NCBI RefSeq assembly: GCF_001469025.1
Contig: NZ_LNIZ01000006.1
Span: 62,001 to 126,000, forward strand
Source: Trueperella bernardiae
GTDB lineage: Bacteria > Actinomycetota > Actinomycetes > Actinomycetales > Actinomycetaceae
Direction: 5' to 3'
Length of the DNA stretch: 64,000 nucleotides
The notes under the pieces are model-generated. The model did no database searches, had not been told where the DNA came from, and saw only the letters and a program-made list of their open reading frames with translations. Shown in pieces: positions 1 to 6,823 of the stretch (its first letter is position 1; every line of letters begins with the position of its first letter). The position numbers were made by a program, and so were the translations under genes.

Positions 1-582
1 GAGGTCAGTGATCAGGTCATGAGCGTACTCAGGAATCTTTTCCAGGAAGCAGTCAACATCGTTGGGCGGAAGCCAGATGGAGCGCAGGAGCACGGAACCC
101 TCGATGGCGTCCACCAAGCGCACGATCGACACGTCAGACGGGATCTCGCCTGCCTTCTTGTAGTACCACAAGCCTTGGCGCAGGGTCTCCAGCGGGTCGG
201 TGCAGACGTACCGGCACGCTTGCTGGACCACGGGTACATCCGTGGGCGCCTCGACGATGAGTCGGCGGATGGCGGCAGAGTATCGGCCGAGGTAGGCGTG
301 CATGCGCGCGTCAATTTCCTCGAAGAGCACGTCGTACAGGGTCTTCCCCGTGAACTGGCGGCGGGGATAGGCGTGATGAAACGCCGTGAGCAACAGGGTT
401 TCGGCGGTAGGCCAGCGCGAGTACAGCGAGGACTTCCCAACGCGTGCGCGTTCGGCGACCTTCGTCAGATTAAAGCCGCTCCAGCCGGTTTCGCCGTAAA
501 GCAGGAGGGCGGCGTCGTAGACGCGCTCGTGAAGAGAGAGCGTCGCTTCTTCCTGAGGCGCCGTTATCGACAACGAGGTCAC
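1..582 (-). CDS. TetR/AcrR-family transcriptional regulator, 3' end cut off by the window
   Basis: Partial gene; 194 codons are visible before it runs off the left edge. Residues about 17-65 form a TetR-type helix-turn-helix, with VAERARVGKSSLYSRWP as the recognition segment, followed by the start of a helical ligand-binding domain (YLGRYSAAIRRLIVEAP). Such proteins bind short palindromes as dimers and usually repress until a ligand binds. GTG at 582 almost touches its Shine-Dalgarno (GAAGGGA), so TTG at 573 is an equally good start. It diverges from fixABCX over a 128-bp gap, so control of itself and of fixABCX is likely but inferred. The ligand cannot be read from the sequence. Confidence 0.85.
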   Translation of the reverse strand, partial: MTSLSITAPQEEATLSLHERVYDAALLLYGETGWSGFNLTKVAERARVGKSSLYSRWPTAETLLLTAFHHAYPRRQFTGKTLYDVLFEEIDARMHAYLGRYSAAIRRLIVEAPTDVPVVQQACRYVCTDPLETLRQGLWYYKKAGEIPSDVSIVRLVDAIEGSVLLRSIWLPPNDVDCFLEKIPEYAHDLITDL

Positions 583-603
583 TCCCTTCTTCCCGTCGTT
601 GGA

Positions 604-631
604 AAAGTACAGACAGTCTAACCCTTACCAA
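604..631 (-). promoter_or_regulatory. Candidate promoter of the TetR gene
   Basis: On the minus strand a TTGGTA -35-like hexamer (631-626) is followed after 16 bp by TACTTT (609-604), about 20 bp before the GTG. The spacer holds the small inverted repeat AGAC-A-GTCT (611-619), a plausible but short operator. Prediction from sequence only. Confidence 0.35.
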
Positions 632-710
632 GAACCGACAACAGACCAAATAGCAAGACAGGCACCTTCGCGGGTGCTGACAACTACCGAAAATCACAGA
701 AGGAGTGGAA

Positions 711-1472
711 ATGTCCATCATCGTGGCATACAAGTACGCGGGTAATCCGCAGGACGCGAAGGTCAGTTCCGACGGCGTCGTCGATTGGGCGCGAGTGAAG
801 AAGGCGGTGTCCGAATACGACCCGGTCGCGGTGGAGCTCGCCAGGAGCCTCGCCGCCGAGGGCGCCGGCGAGGTCGTCGGCGTGTGCGTGGGCGGGGCGG
901 ACGTCGCCTCGTCGCTGGCCAAGAAGAACGCCCTGTCCAAGGGGCTCGACCGCGCGCTCGTGGTGGCCGACGACGCGACCGCGGACTGGTCGAACACGCA
1001 GACCGCTGCGGCTCTCGCCGAGCTGGTCAAGAGGGTCGACGACGTCAAGGCCGTCTTCACCGGCGACGCTTCGGTGGACGAGGGCGCCGGCGTCATGGGT
1101 CCGCTCCTCGCGGGCGCGCTCGGCTGGCCCTGCCTGCTCGAAGTCCTCTCGGTTGAGACGGCCGGCGACGGCGTGAAGATCCGCCAGCGCACCGAGTCCG
1201 GTACCCGGACGGTCGAAACCTCCGGGCCCGTGGTGCTGAGCGCGGCCACGGACGCGGTCGAGGTCAAGGCCGCGTCGATGAAGGAGATCCTTGCGGCGGG
1301 CAAGAAGCCGCTGGAGACCGTTGCCCTGGCCGACCTCACGGTGGCGGAGGTGGGCCGCAACGTCCAGGCGGCTCGCCAGCCTGAGATGCGCGAGCGCAAG
1401 AAGATGGTTTTTGAGGGAGACAACGCGGCGGCGCAGCTGATCGACGCGCTCAAGGCCGACGGTATTTTGTAA
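711..1472 (+). CDS. fixA: Electron transfer flavoprotein beta subunit, FixA family
   Basis: 253 residues, the usual length for EtfB/FixA. The N-terminus (MSIIVAYKYAG) and the adenosine-nucleotide-binding fold with VSEYDPVAVELA and VFTGDASVDEGAGVMGP match the ETF beta family. With FixB it forms a flavin-containing heterodimer that passes electrons to FixC and FixX. First gene of fixABCX; AGGAG at 701-705 lies six bases before ATG 711, which I prefer over the in-frame GTG at 705 because the GTG overlaps that site. fixB follows after 12 bp. In other bacteria such complexes serve nitrogen fixation, carnitine reduction or quinone/ferredoxin bifurcation; which applies here is not evident. Confidence 0.93.
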   Translation: MSIIVAYKYAGNPQDAKVSSDGVVDWARVKKAVSEYDPVAVELARSLAAEGAGEVVGVCVGGADVASSLAKKNALSKGLDRALVVADDATADWSNTQTAAALAELVKRVDDVKAVFTGDASVDEGAGVMGPLLAGALGWPCLLEVLSVETAGDGVKIRQRTESGTRTVETSGPVVLSAATDAVEVKAASMKEILAAGKKPLETVALADLTVAEVGRNVQAARQPEMRERKKMVFEGDNAAAQLIDALKADGIL

Positions 1473-1484
1473 AGGAGAGAACAC

Positions 1485-2327
1485 ATGTCGACCATTATTG
1501 CTTTGAATTCCAACGTCTCGACGATGCTTGCCTGGGCGAACGAACTGCCCGGTGAGGCCGCCGTCATCTCTGTCGGTTCTCCCGACCTGCCGATGGCCCA
1601 CGCCGACGTGGCGCTGGGCGAGGGCGTCCCGGAGGAGGCCGTCGCTGCCGGCCTCGCCGCCCACGTCGACACCACCGGCTTCGTCTTCCTGCCCGCCACC
1701 CCGGCCGGGCGCGTGTTTGCCGGCGCGATCGCCGCGGCGGCAGGCCTGCCCGTCGTCACCGGCGCCAAGGGCGTGCGCGATGGCAAGGTGCTCGCCGCCC
1801 GCTTCGGCGGCATTGTCGAGGAGGAGATCGGAGCCCCCGCCGTCGTCCTCGTCTCGGGAGGCGCGCCGGTTGAGGGCGAGCCCGTGGCCGGAGATCCGCT
1901 GGCTGCCGACGCCGCCGATCTGCGCGTGAGCGCCACCGAGAGCGCCGAGACCAAGTCGGTCAACCTCGGCGCGGCGAAGAAGATCGTGGCTGTGGGCCGC
2001 GGCTTCAAGAATGAGGACGACCTCAAGCTGGCCTTCGACCTCGCCTCCAAGATGGGTGCAGAAGTGGCCTGCTCGCGGCCGATCGCCGAGGGCAACAACT
2101 GGCTCGGGCGCGACCGCTACGTGGGCGTATCCGGTCAGCACGTGACCCCCGACCTCTACCTCGCCGCCGGCATCTCCGGCCAGATCCAGCACACCGCGGG
2201 CATGAACGAGGCCAAGACGGTCGTCGTCGTGAACTCGGACAAGAACGCACCCTACTTCGAGCAGGCCGACTACGGCATCGTGGGCGACCTGTACTCGGTG
2301 CTGCCGGCCCTGACCGAAGCGCTGTAG
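1485..2327 (+). CDS. fixB: Electron transfer flavoprotein alpha subunit, FixB family
   Basis: 280 residues, somewhat shorter than the roughly 310 of enterobacterial FixB. The C-terminal FAD-binding domain is complete: CSRPIAEGNNWLGRDRYVG, then TPDLYLAAGISGQIQHTAGM and ADYGIVGDLYSVLPAL, the hallmark ETF-alpha segments that hold FAD. The N-terminal half is the less conserved ETF nucleotide-binding-like domain. AAGGAGAG precedes ATG 1485. It sits 12 bp after fixA and 2 bp before fixC, so co-translation in a fixed stoichiometry is expected. Partner of FixA; the dimer would be cytoplasmic and hand electrons to the membrane-associated FixC. Confidence 0.93.
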   Translation: MSTIIALNSNVSTMLAWANELPGEAAVISVGSPDLPMAHADVALGEGVPEEAVAAGLAAHVDTTGFVFLPATPAGRVFAGAIAAAAGLPVVTGAKGVRDGKVLAARFGGIVEEEIGAPAVVLVSGGAPVEGEPVAGDPLAADAADLRVSATESAETKSVNLGAAKKIVAVGRGFKNEDDLKLAFDLASKMGAEVACSRPIAEGNNWLGRDRYVGVSGQHVTPDLYLAAGISGQIQHTAGMNEAKTVVVVNSDKNAPYFEQADYGIVGDLYSVLPALTEAL

Positions 2328-2329
2328 CC

Positions 2330-3622
2330 ATGGCAGAGGTGGATTTCGACGTCATTGTGGTCGGCGGCGGCGTGGCAGGATCAGTCTGTTCCTACCTGCT
2401 CGCCAAAGACGGCTATGAGGTTTTGCTGATCGAGCGCGGTGTCGAGCCGGGGTCGAAGAACCTGTCCGGCGGCGTGTTCTACTGCCGCGTCATGCAGGAG
2501 ATCTTCGATAACTTCCTCGAGGAGGCACCCATCGAGCGCGTCATCACGCGCAATTGCCTGAGTTTCCTCAACAAGGACAACTTCGTCAACATTGACTACT
2601 GGGACGGCCGACTGAGCGAACCGGTCAACGCCGTGACGGTGCTTCGCGCGAAGTTCGATCCGTGGCTCGCCGAGCAGTGCGAGAACGTGGGCGTGACCGT
2701 CATGCCCGGCGTCAAGGTCGACGAACTGGTTCGCGACGGCGGCCAGTTCGTGGGCGTGCGCGCCGGCGAGGACGAGCTACGCGCTCATGTCGTGGTGGCA
2801 GCCGACGGCGTCAACTCCTTCCTCTCCCAGTATGCGGGCATCCGCGCCAAGGAGCCGAAGGAGAACCTGGCCGTGGGCGTCAAGTCGGTCATCGCCCTCG
2901 ACCCGGAGGTGATCGCGGAGCGCTTCAACCTGACGGGCGACGAGGGCGCGGCGTACGCCGTCGTGGGTGATTGCACCCAGGGCGTGGCCGGAGGCGGCTT
3001 CATGTACACCAACCGCGACTCCATCTCGATTGGTATCGTGGCCCGCCTCGACGACCTCGAGAAGTCGGGCAAGAGCTCCTCCGATTTGCACGACCACTTC
3101 CTCACCCACCCGGCGATCGCGCCGTTCCTCAAGGACGGCGAGCTCCTCGAATACGGGTGCCACCTGGTGGCCGAGGGCGGGAAGAAGATGCAGCACGACC
3201 TGGTCCACCGCGGACTCCTCGTCATCGGAGACGCCGCGGGATTCACGCTGAACACGGGCTTTACCGTGCGCGGCATGGATCTCGCGGCAGGCTCGGCCCG
3301 CGCCGCGGCCTCGGTGATTTCCGACGCGCTCAAGGCCAAGGATTTCTCTGCCGAGGCGCTGGGGAAGTATGTCGAGGAGTACAACGCCTCGTTCGTCGGC
3401 AAGGACATGGACACCTATGCCAAGGCCCCGGACTTCCTCGAAAACCCGGCGATGTACGGGGACGTGGGGGAGCTGGTCGCAGACGTCCTCCACGGCGTCT
3501 ACAACCACGACCTCACGCCGCGTAAGCCGCTGCTCAAGGTCGTCATGGGCGCGGTGAAGAGGTCTCGCCTATCGCTGGCGGGGCTTGCGAAACTCGGTAT
3601 CAGTGCTGTGAGGTCGATGTAA
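2330..3622 (+). CDS. fixC: FixC-type flavoprotein, ETF:quinone oxidoreductase family
   Basis: 430 residues. The N-terminal dinucleotide-binding motif VVGGGVAGSVCSYLLAKDGY with the acidic strand end LLIERG shows FAD binding; NLSGGVFY and the C-terminal GDAAGFTLNTGFTVRGMDLA are typical of FixC and related ETF-QO flavoproteins. FixC accepts electrons from FixAB and, with the ferredoxin-like FixX, delivers them to quinone and/or a low-potential carrier. Unlike mitochondrial ETF-QO the Fe-S part is a separate protein, FixX, encoded immediately downstream (1-bp gap). ATG 2330 follows the fixB stop by 2 bp, indicating tight translational coupling. Confidence 0.93.
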   Translation: MAEVDFDVIVVGGGVAGSVCSYLLAKDGYEVLLIERGVEPGSKNLSGGVFYCRVMQEIFDNFLEEAPIERVITRNCLSFLNKDNFVNIDYWDGRLSEPVNAVTVLRAKFDPWLAEQCENVGVTVMPGVKVDELVRDGGQFVGVRAGEDELRAHVVVAADGVNSFLSQYAGIRAKEPKENLAVGVKSVIALDPEVIAERFNLTGDEGAAYAVVGDCTQGVAGGGFMYTNRDSISIGIVARLDDLEKSGKSSSDLHDHFLTHPAIAPFLKDGELLEYGCHLVAEGGKKMQHDLVHRGLLVIGDAAGFTLNTGFTVRGMDLAAGSARAAASVISDALKAKDFSAEALGKYVEEYNASFVGKDMDTYAKAPDFLENPAMYGDVGELVADVLHGVYNHDLTPRKPLLKVVMGAVKRSRLSLAGLAKLGISAVRSM

Positions 3623-3623
3623 G

Positions 3624-3917
3624 ATGGCAAACTTCGAACCGGGAACGATCAATGATCGTTTGGCGATGAACGTCTACGAGATTGACGAGGGCAATCCCCA
3701 CATCGTGGTCAACCAGGAGCGCGTGCGTGAGACCGGCGCGGCGAAGCTGTTGGTCAACGTGTGTCCGGCCCACGTGTACTCGGAAGAAAACGGCGAGGTT
3801 GCGGTGGAATACGCCGCCTGTCTCGAATGCGGCACGTGCCTTGCGGTCGCCCCGCCAGGGACGCTGACGTGGCACTACCCGGCAAGCTCGATGGGAGTGG
3901 TCTACCGCGAGGGGTAG
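3624..3917 (+). CDS. fixX: Ferredoxin-like protein FixX
   Basis: 97 residues, the normal FixX size. The N-terminus DRLAMNVYEIDEGNPHIVVN and the four cysteines in VNVCPAHVY and ACLECGTC follow the FixX pattern; the tail GTLTWHYPASSMGVVYREG is the family C-terminus. It has the four-cysteine layout of E. coli-type FixX, consistent with one [4Fe-4S] cluster. It would take electrons from FixC. Last gene of the operon: the stop at 3915-3917 is followed after 16 bp by a very long terminator hairpin. Spacing to fixC is 1 bp. Confidence 0.92.
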   Translation: MANFEPGTINDRLAMNVYEIDEGNPHIVVNQERVRETGAAKLLVNVCPAHVYSEENGEVAVEYAACLECGTCLAVAPPGTLTWHYPASSMGVVYREG

Positions 3918-3933
3918 GAGCGCCGGGCGTTTG

Positions 3934-4003
3934 AAAACACTGGACGATTCCGGGGCGATCTGCGCATATACGAAGATCGCCCCGGAATCGTCCAGAGTTT
4001 TTT
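3934..4003. terminator. Very strong intrinsic terminator after fixX
   Basis: A perfect 22-bp stem (3940-3961 with 3974-3995) closes a 12-base loop. After one A:A mismatch it is extended by AAAAC (3934-3938) pairing with GTTTT (3997-4001). The right arm runs into six T (3998-4003), the left flank carries four A, so it could work on both strands. Confidence 0.9.
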
Positions 4004-4090
4004 AATCTGGCCGAGCGATGAGGGGCGCCCAGGAGAGTAGCCCCTCCGCAGCCCCGGGCTTTGGTCCCAAAACGCGCCGACGCGCCGAAA

Positions 4091-4106
4091 GTTACGGTTT
4101 AGTAAC
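4091..4106. repeat. Inverted repeat in the fixX-birA gap
   Basis: GTTAC (4091-4095) and GTAAC (4102-4106) around a 6-base spacer, about 120 bp upstream of birA. The 304-base stretch 3918-4221 holds no gene: it contains the fixX terminator, this repeat, the palindrome at 4190-4201 and the birA promoter; nothing else was recognised. Confidence 0.4.
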
Positions 4107-4189
4107 AATGATCACGGGCGCCCACACCTTCCCGCGTCATGGCGTCAGGCGGCCGGCCGAGAAGAGTCCGACGCGCCGCTAACTTACCC

Positions 4190-4201
4190 TACCGTTCGGT
4201 A
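4190..4201. promoter_or_regulatory. Operator-like palindrome upstream of birA
   Basis: TACCG-TT-CGGTA is a perfect 5-bp-arm inverted repeat, embedded in a wider TTACC...GGTAA repeat (4184-4202). It lies about 21-32 bp upstream of the predicted transcription start, where a bound repressor would block RNA polymerase. BirA here has no DNA-binding domain, so a separate regulator would be needed. Confidence 0.35.
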
Positions 4202-4209
4202 ACTTGCGT

Positions 4210-4215
4210 TAGTCT
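4210..4215 (+). promoter_or_regulatory. -10 element of a leaderless birA transcript
   Basis: TAGTCT followed by exactly six bases and ATG 4222; no Shine-Dalgarno lies between. This places transcription start on the A of the start codon. The -35 is not convincing. Confidence 0.55.
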
Positions 4216-4221
4216 GTCCAC

Positions 4222-5052
4222 ATGACTGGCCTCGTTGACCACCGCCGGAGCGTCACCTCCACCCAGGACGTGCTACGCACCCTCGCGCGCGCCCCGCACC
4301 TGACGACCATCCGCGCCGACGTCCAGACCCAAGGCCGCGGACGCCTCGGCCGCACGTGGGAGTCGGGCGCGGGCCGCTCGCTGCTCGCTTCCACGCTCGT
4401 GGTCCTTCCCGCCGTCCCCGCCCTGCGCGAGCGCGGCGGCTTCCTCACCCTCATCGGCGCGCTGTCGATGCGCGCGGCCTTCGCCGACTTCGGCGCGCCC
4501 GCGAAGGTCAAGTTCCCCAACGATGTGGTCATCCGCGGCCGCAAGATCTGCGGCGTGCTTGGGGAGTTCTACGCCGACATGTCCGCCGCGCGCGGGGAGC
4601 TAAGCGCCGCGATTGGCGTGGGCGCCAACGTCTTCCAGGAGGGCGACGAGCTATTTGAGGGCGCCACCTCGCTTGCCGCCGAGGGCCTCCTTCCCGCCGA
4701 GGACCTCCGTCCCGACGACGCCGACCCCGCCGGCATCCTCCTCGATCGCTACCTTGCCGAGCTCGCGGCGCGGGTCGAAGCCTTCGCCGCCGATCCGAAC
4801 GCCCCCGCCACTGCGCCCATCATCGCCGAGCTCAACGTCCACCTCGCCCAGCGCGGGCAGCAGGTGAGCGTGGCGGGCCGCACCGGCGTCGTTGACGAGA
4901 TCGGGCCGCACGGCGAGCTCATCCTCACCGCCGCCACCGCCCCCGCGTCCACCAGCGTCCCCGCGTCCAGCGCTCGACCCGAGGTGGCCACCCCCGCACG
5001 CATTCGGGTCTACCCGCACGAGGTGGCCATGTTCGCCGAGCACAACTGCTGA
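4222..5052 (+). CDS. birA: Biotin--[acetyl-CoA-carboxylase] ligase
   Basis: 276 residues. Makes biotinyl-AMP and attaches biotin to the carrier lysine of the acyl-CoA carboxylase encoded next. The catalytic domain starts at residue 1 with the ST-x-D-type entry (SVTSTQDVL), the biotinyl-AMP loop GRGRLGRTW and the core motifs KFPNDVVIRGRKICGVLGE. There is no N-terminal winged helix, so this is a monofunctional class I-type ligase and not a repressor. The C-terminal cap contains a Pro/Ala/Ser-rich insertion (about residues 235-255) before the last strand. The transcript seems to start at the ATG. It stands 14 bp upstream of the biotin carboxylase gene, its protein substrate. Confidence 0.93.
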   Translation: MTGLVDHRRSVTSTQDVLRTLARAPHLTTIRADVQTQGRGRLGRTWESGAGRSLLASTLVVLPAVPALRERGGFLTLIGALSMRAAFADFGAPAKVKFPNDVVIRGRKICGVLGEFYADMSAARGELSAAIGVGANVFQEGDELFEGATSLAAEGLLPAEDLRPDDADPAGILLDRYLAELAARVEAFAADPNAPATAPIIAELNVHLAQRGQQVSVAGRTGVVDEIGPHGELILTAATAPASTSVPASSARPEVATPARIRVYPHEVAMFAEHNC

Positions 5053-5066
5053 CAGAAAGGACCTCA

Positions 5067-6821
5067 ATGAAGATCCTCATCGCCAACCGCTCCGAGATCG
5101 CCCTGCGCGTGATCCGCACGGCTACGGAGCTGGGAATCGACACCGTGGTCGGCTACGCGGACGCCGACTTCGACACCCCGTTTACGCGCGCGTCCGGTGA
5201 GGCCCACGCACTCGGTGGCGACACGCTGGCCGAGACCTACATGAACGGTGACAAGCTCATCGAGCTCGCGCGCGCCACCGGCGCCGCCGCCGTCCACCCC
5301 GGCTACGGCTTCCTCTCCGAAAGTCCAGAGTTCGCCGAGGCCGTCGTGGCTGCGGGCCTGACGTGGATTGGGCCGTCGGCGGACACGCTGCGCGAGCTGG
5401 GGGACAAGATCAGCACTCGCCAGCTGGCCGAGCGCGTTGGCGTCCAGCCGGTGCCGGGTATCTCCGAGCAGATCAGCGGCCGGGCCGAGGTGGAGGACTT
5501 TGTGGCCCGCTGGGGCTACCCGATCGTAACGAAGAAGGCCGACGGGGGCGGTGGGCGCGGCATCACCATCATTCGCGACGACGCCGGGCTCGACCACTTC
5601 TTCCAGGCCGCCGGCCCCGACCCGCAGGGCGTGTTTGTGGAGAAGTTCCTCGAGACCGCACGGCACGTAGAGACTCAGTGCATGCGCGACGTCCACGGCA
5701 ACTTCGCCGTGGTCTCCACGCGTGACTGCTCGGTCCAGCGCCGCAACCAAAAGCTCATCGAGGAGGCCCCCGCGCCTGGGCTCACGACCGAACAGGAGGC
5801 GACGCTCGAGCGCTACTCGCAAGCCCTGTTCGACGGGGCCGGCTTCGTGGGGCTGGGCACGTGCGAGTTCCTCGTGGGGGAGGAGATCTTCTTCCTCGAG
5901 GTCAACCCGCGCTTGCAGGTGGAGCACACGGTGTCCGAGGAGGTCACGGGCCTTGATCTTGTGGCCGAGCAGATCCGTATCGCCCGCGGCGAGGCCATCA
6001 GCCCGGTCCCATCCCCGCGCGCGCATTCCTTCGAGTTCCGCATCACGTGCGAGGACCCGGCGCGCGACATGCAACCCTCGCAGGGCACCGTCGCGGCCCT
6101 CACCTGGCCGCTCGGCCACGGCGTTCGTATCGAGACCGGGGTGGTGGCCGGCGACGTCGTTACCTCCGGTTTCGACTCGATGCTCGCCAAGGTCATCGTC
6201 ACTGCTCCCACGCGCGACGCCGCCATCGCCCGTTCCCTGCGCGCACTCGGCGAGTTCCGCCTGGACGGGCTGGCCACCCCGGTCCCGCTCTACCGTGACA
6301 TCATCGCCGACCCCGACTTCGCCGCCCTCCACTACTCCACGCGCTGGTTCGAGGAGTCCTTCCTCCCCGCCTGGAACGCCGAGCATGCCGAGCACGCTGG
6401 CACGACGCCGGCGCCCGCCCCCGCGGAGGCGCCCGCCGAGCGGCAGACCTTTACCATCGAGATCGACGGGCGTCAGGCCACCCTCACCGTGCCCAAAGGC
6501 ATGTTCGCCCAGGGAGCGCCCCAAACCCCGCGTCCTCAGCCCCTGCGCCGCTCCTCTCGCTCCAGGACGGTGCCAGAGGCTGGAGAGGCGGCCAGCGGCG
6601 ACGTCCGCTCGCCGATCCAGGCGATCGTGGTGCGGGTGGTGACGGAGCCGGGTGCCGTCGTCGCCGAAGGAGACCTGCTGGTGGTGCTCGAGTCCATGAA
6701 GATGGAGAGCTACGTCTATGCCCCGCTGGCCGGCCGAGTGGAGGACGTGGCCGTGGAGGCCGGCTCGAGCGTGGCGGCCGGCACCGCCCTGCTGACCATC
6801 ACCCCCGAAGAGAAGGAGTGA
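5067..6821 (+). CDS. accBC: Acyl-CoA carboxylase alpha chain: biotin carboxylase fused to biotin carboxyl carrier
   Basis: 584 residues. Residues 1-445 form the biotin carboxylase (MKILIANRSEIALRVIRTA at the start, HPGYGFLSE, the ATP-grasp glycine loop KKADGGGGRGI, and EVNPRLQVEHTVSE). After a Pro/Ala-rich linker (about 450-520) comes the biotinyl domain with VVLESMKMES; Lys545 is the biotinylation site. It carboxylates its own biotin with bicarbonate and ATP; the carboxyl group goes to acetyl-CoA on AccD to give malonyl-CoA for the FAS. GAAAGGA precedes ATG 5067. The stop at 6819-6821 lies 2 bp before accD. BirA is encoded just upstream. Confidence 0.95.
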   Translation: MKILIANRSEIALRVIRTATELGIDTVVGYADADFDTPFTRASGEAHALGGDTLAETYMNGDKLIELARATGAAAVHPGYGFLSESPEFAEAVVAAGLTWIGPSADTLRELGDKISTRQLAERVGVQPVPGISEQISGRAEVEDFVARWGYPIVTKKADGGGGRGITIIRDDAGLDHFFQAAGPDPQGVFVEKFLETARHVETQCMRDVHGNFAVVSTRDCSVQRRNQKLIEEAPAPGLTTEQEATLERYSQALFDGAGFVGLGTCEFLVGEEIFFLEVNPRLQVEHTVSEEVTGLDLVAEQIRIARGEAISPVPSPRAHSFEFRITCEDPARDMQPSQGTVAALTWPLGHGVRIETGVVAGDVVTSGFDSMLAKVIVTAPTRDAAIARSLRALGEFRLDGLATPVPLYRDIIADPDFAALHYSTRWFEESFLPAWNAEHAEHAGTTPAPAPAEAPAERQTFTIEIDGRQATLTVPKGMFAQGAPQTPRPQPLRRSSRSRTVPEAGEAASGDVRSPIQAIVVRVVTEPGAVVAEGDLLVVLESMKMESYVYAPLAGRVEDVAVEAGSSVAAGTALLTITPEEKE

Positions 6822-6823
6822 CC

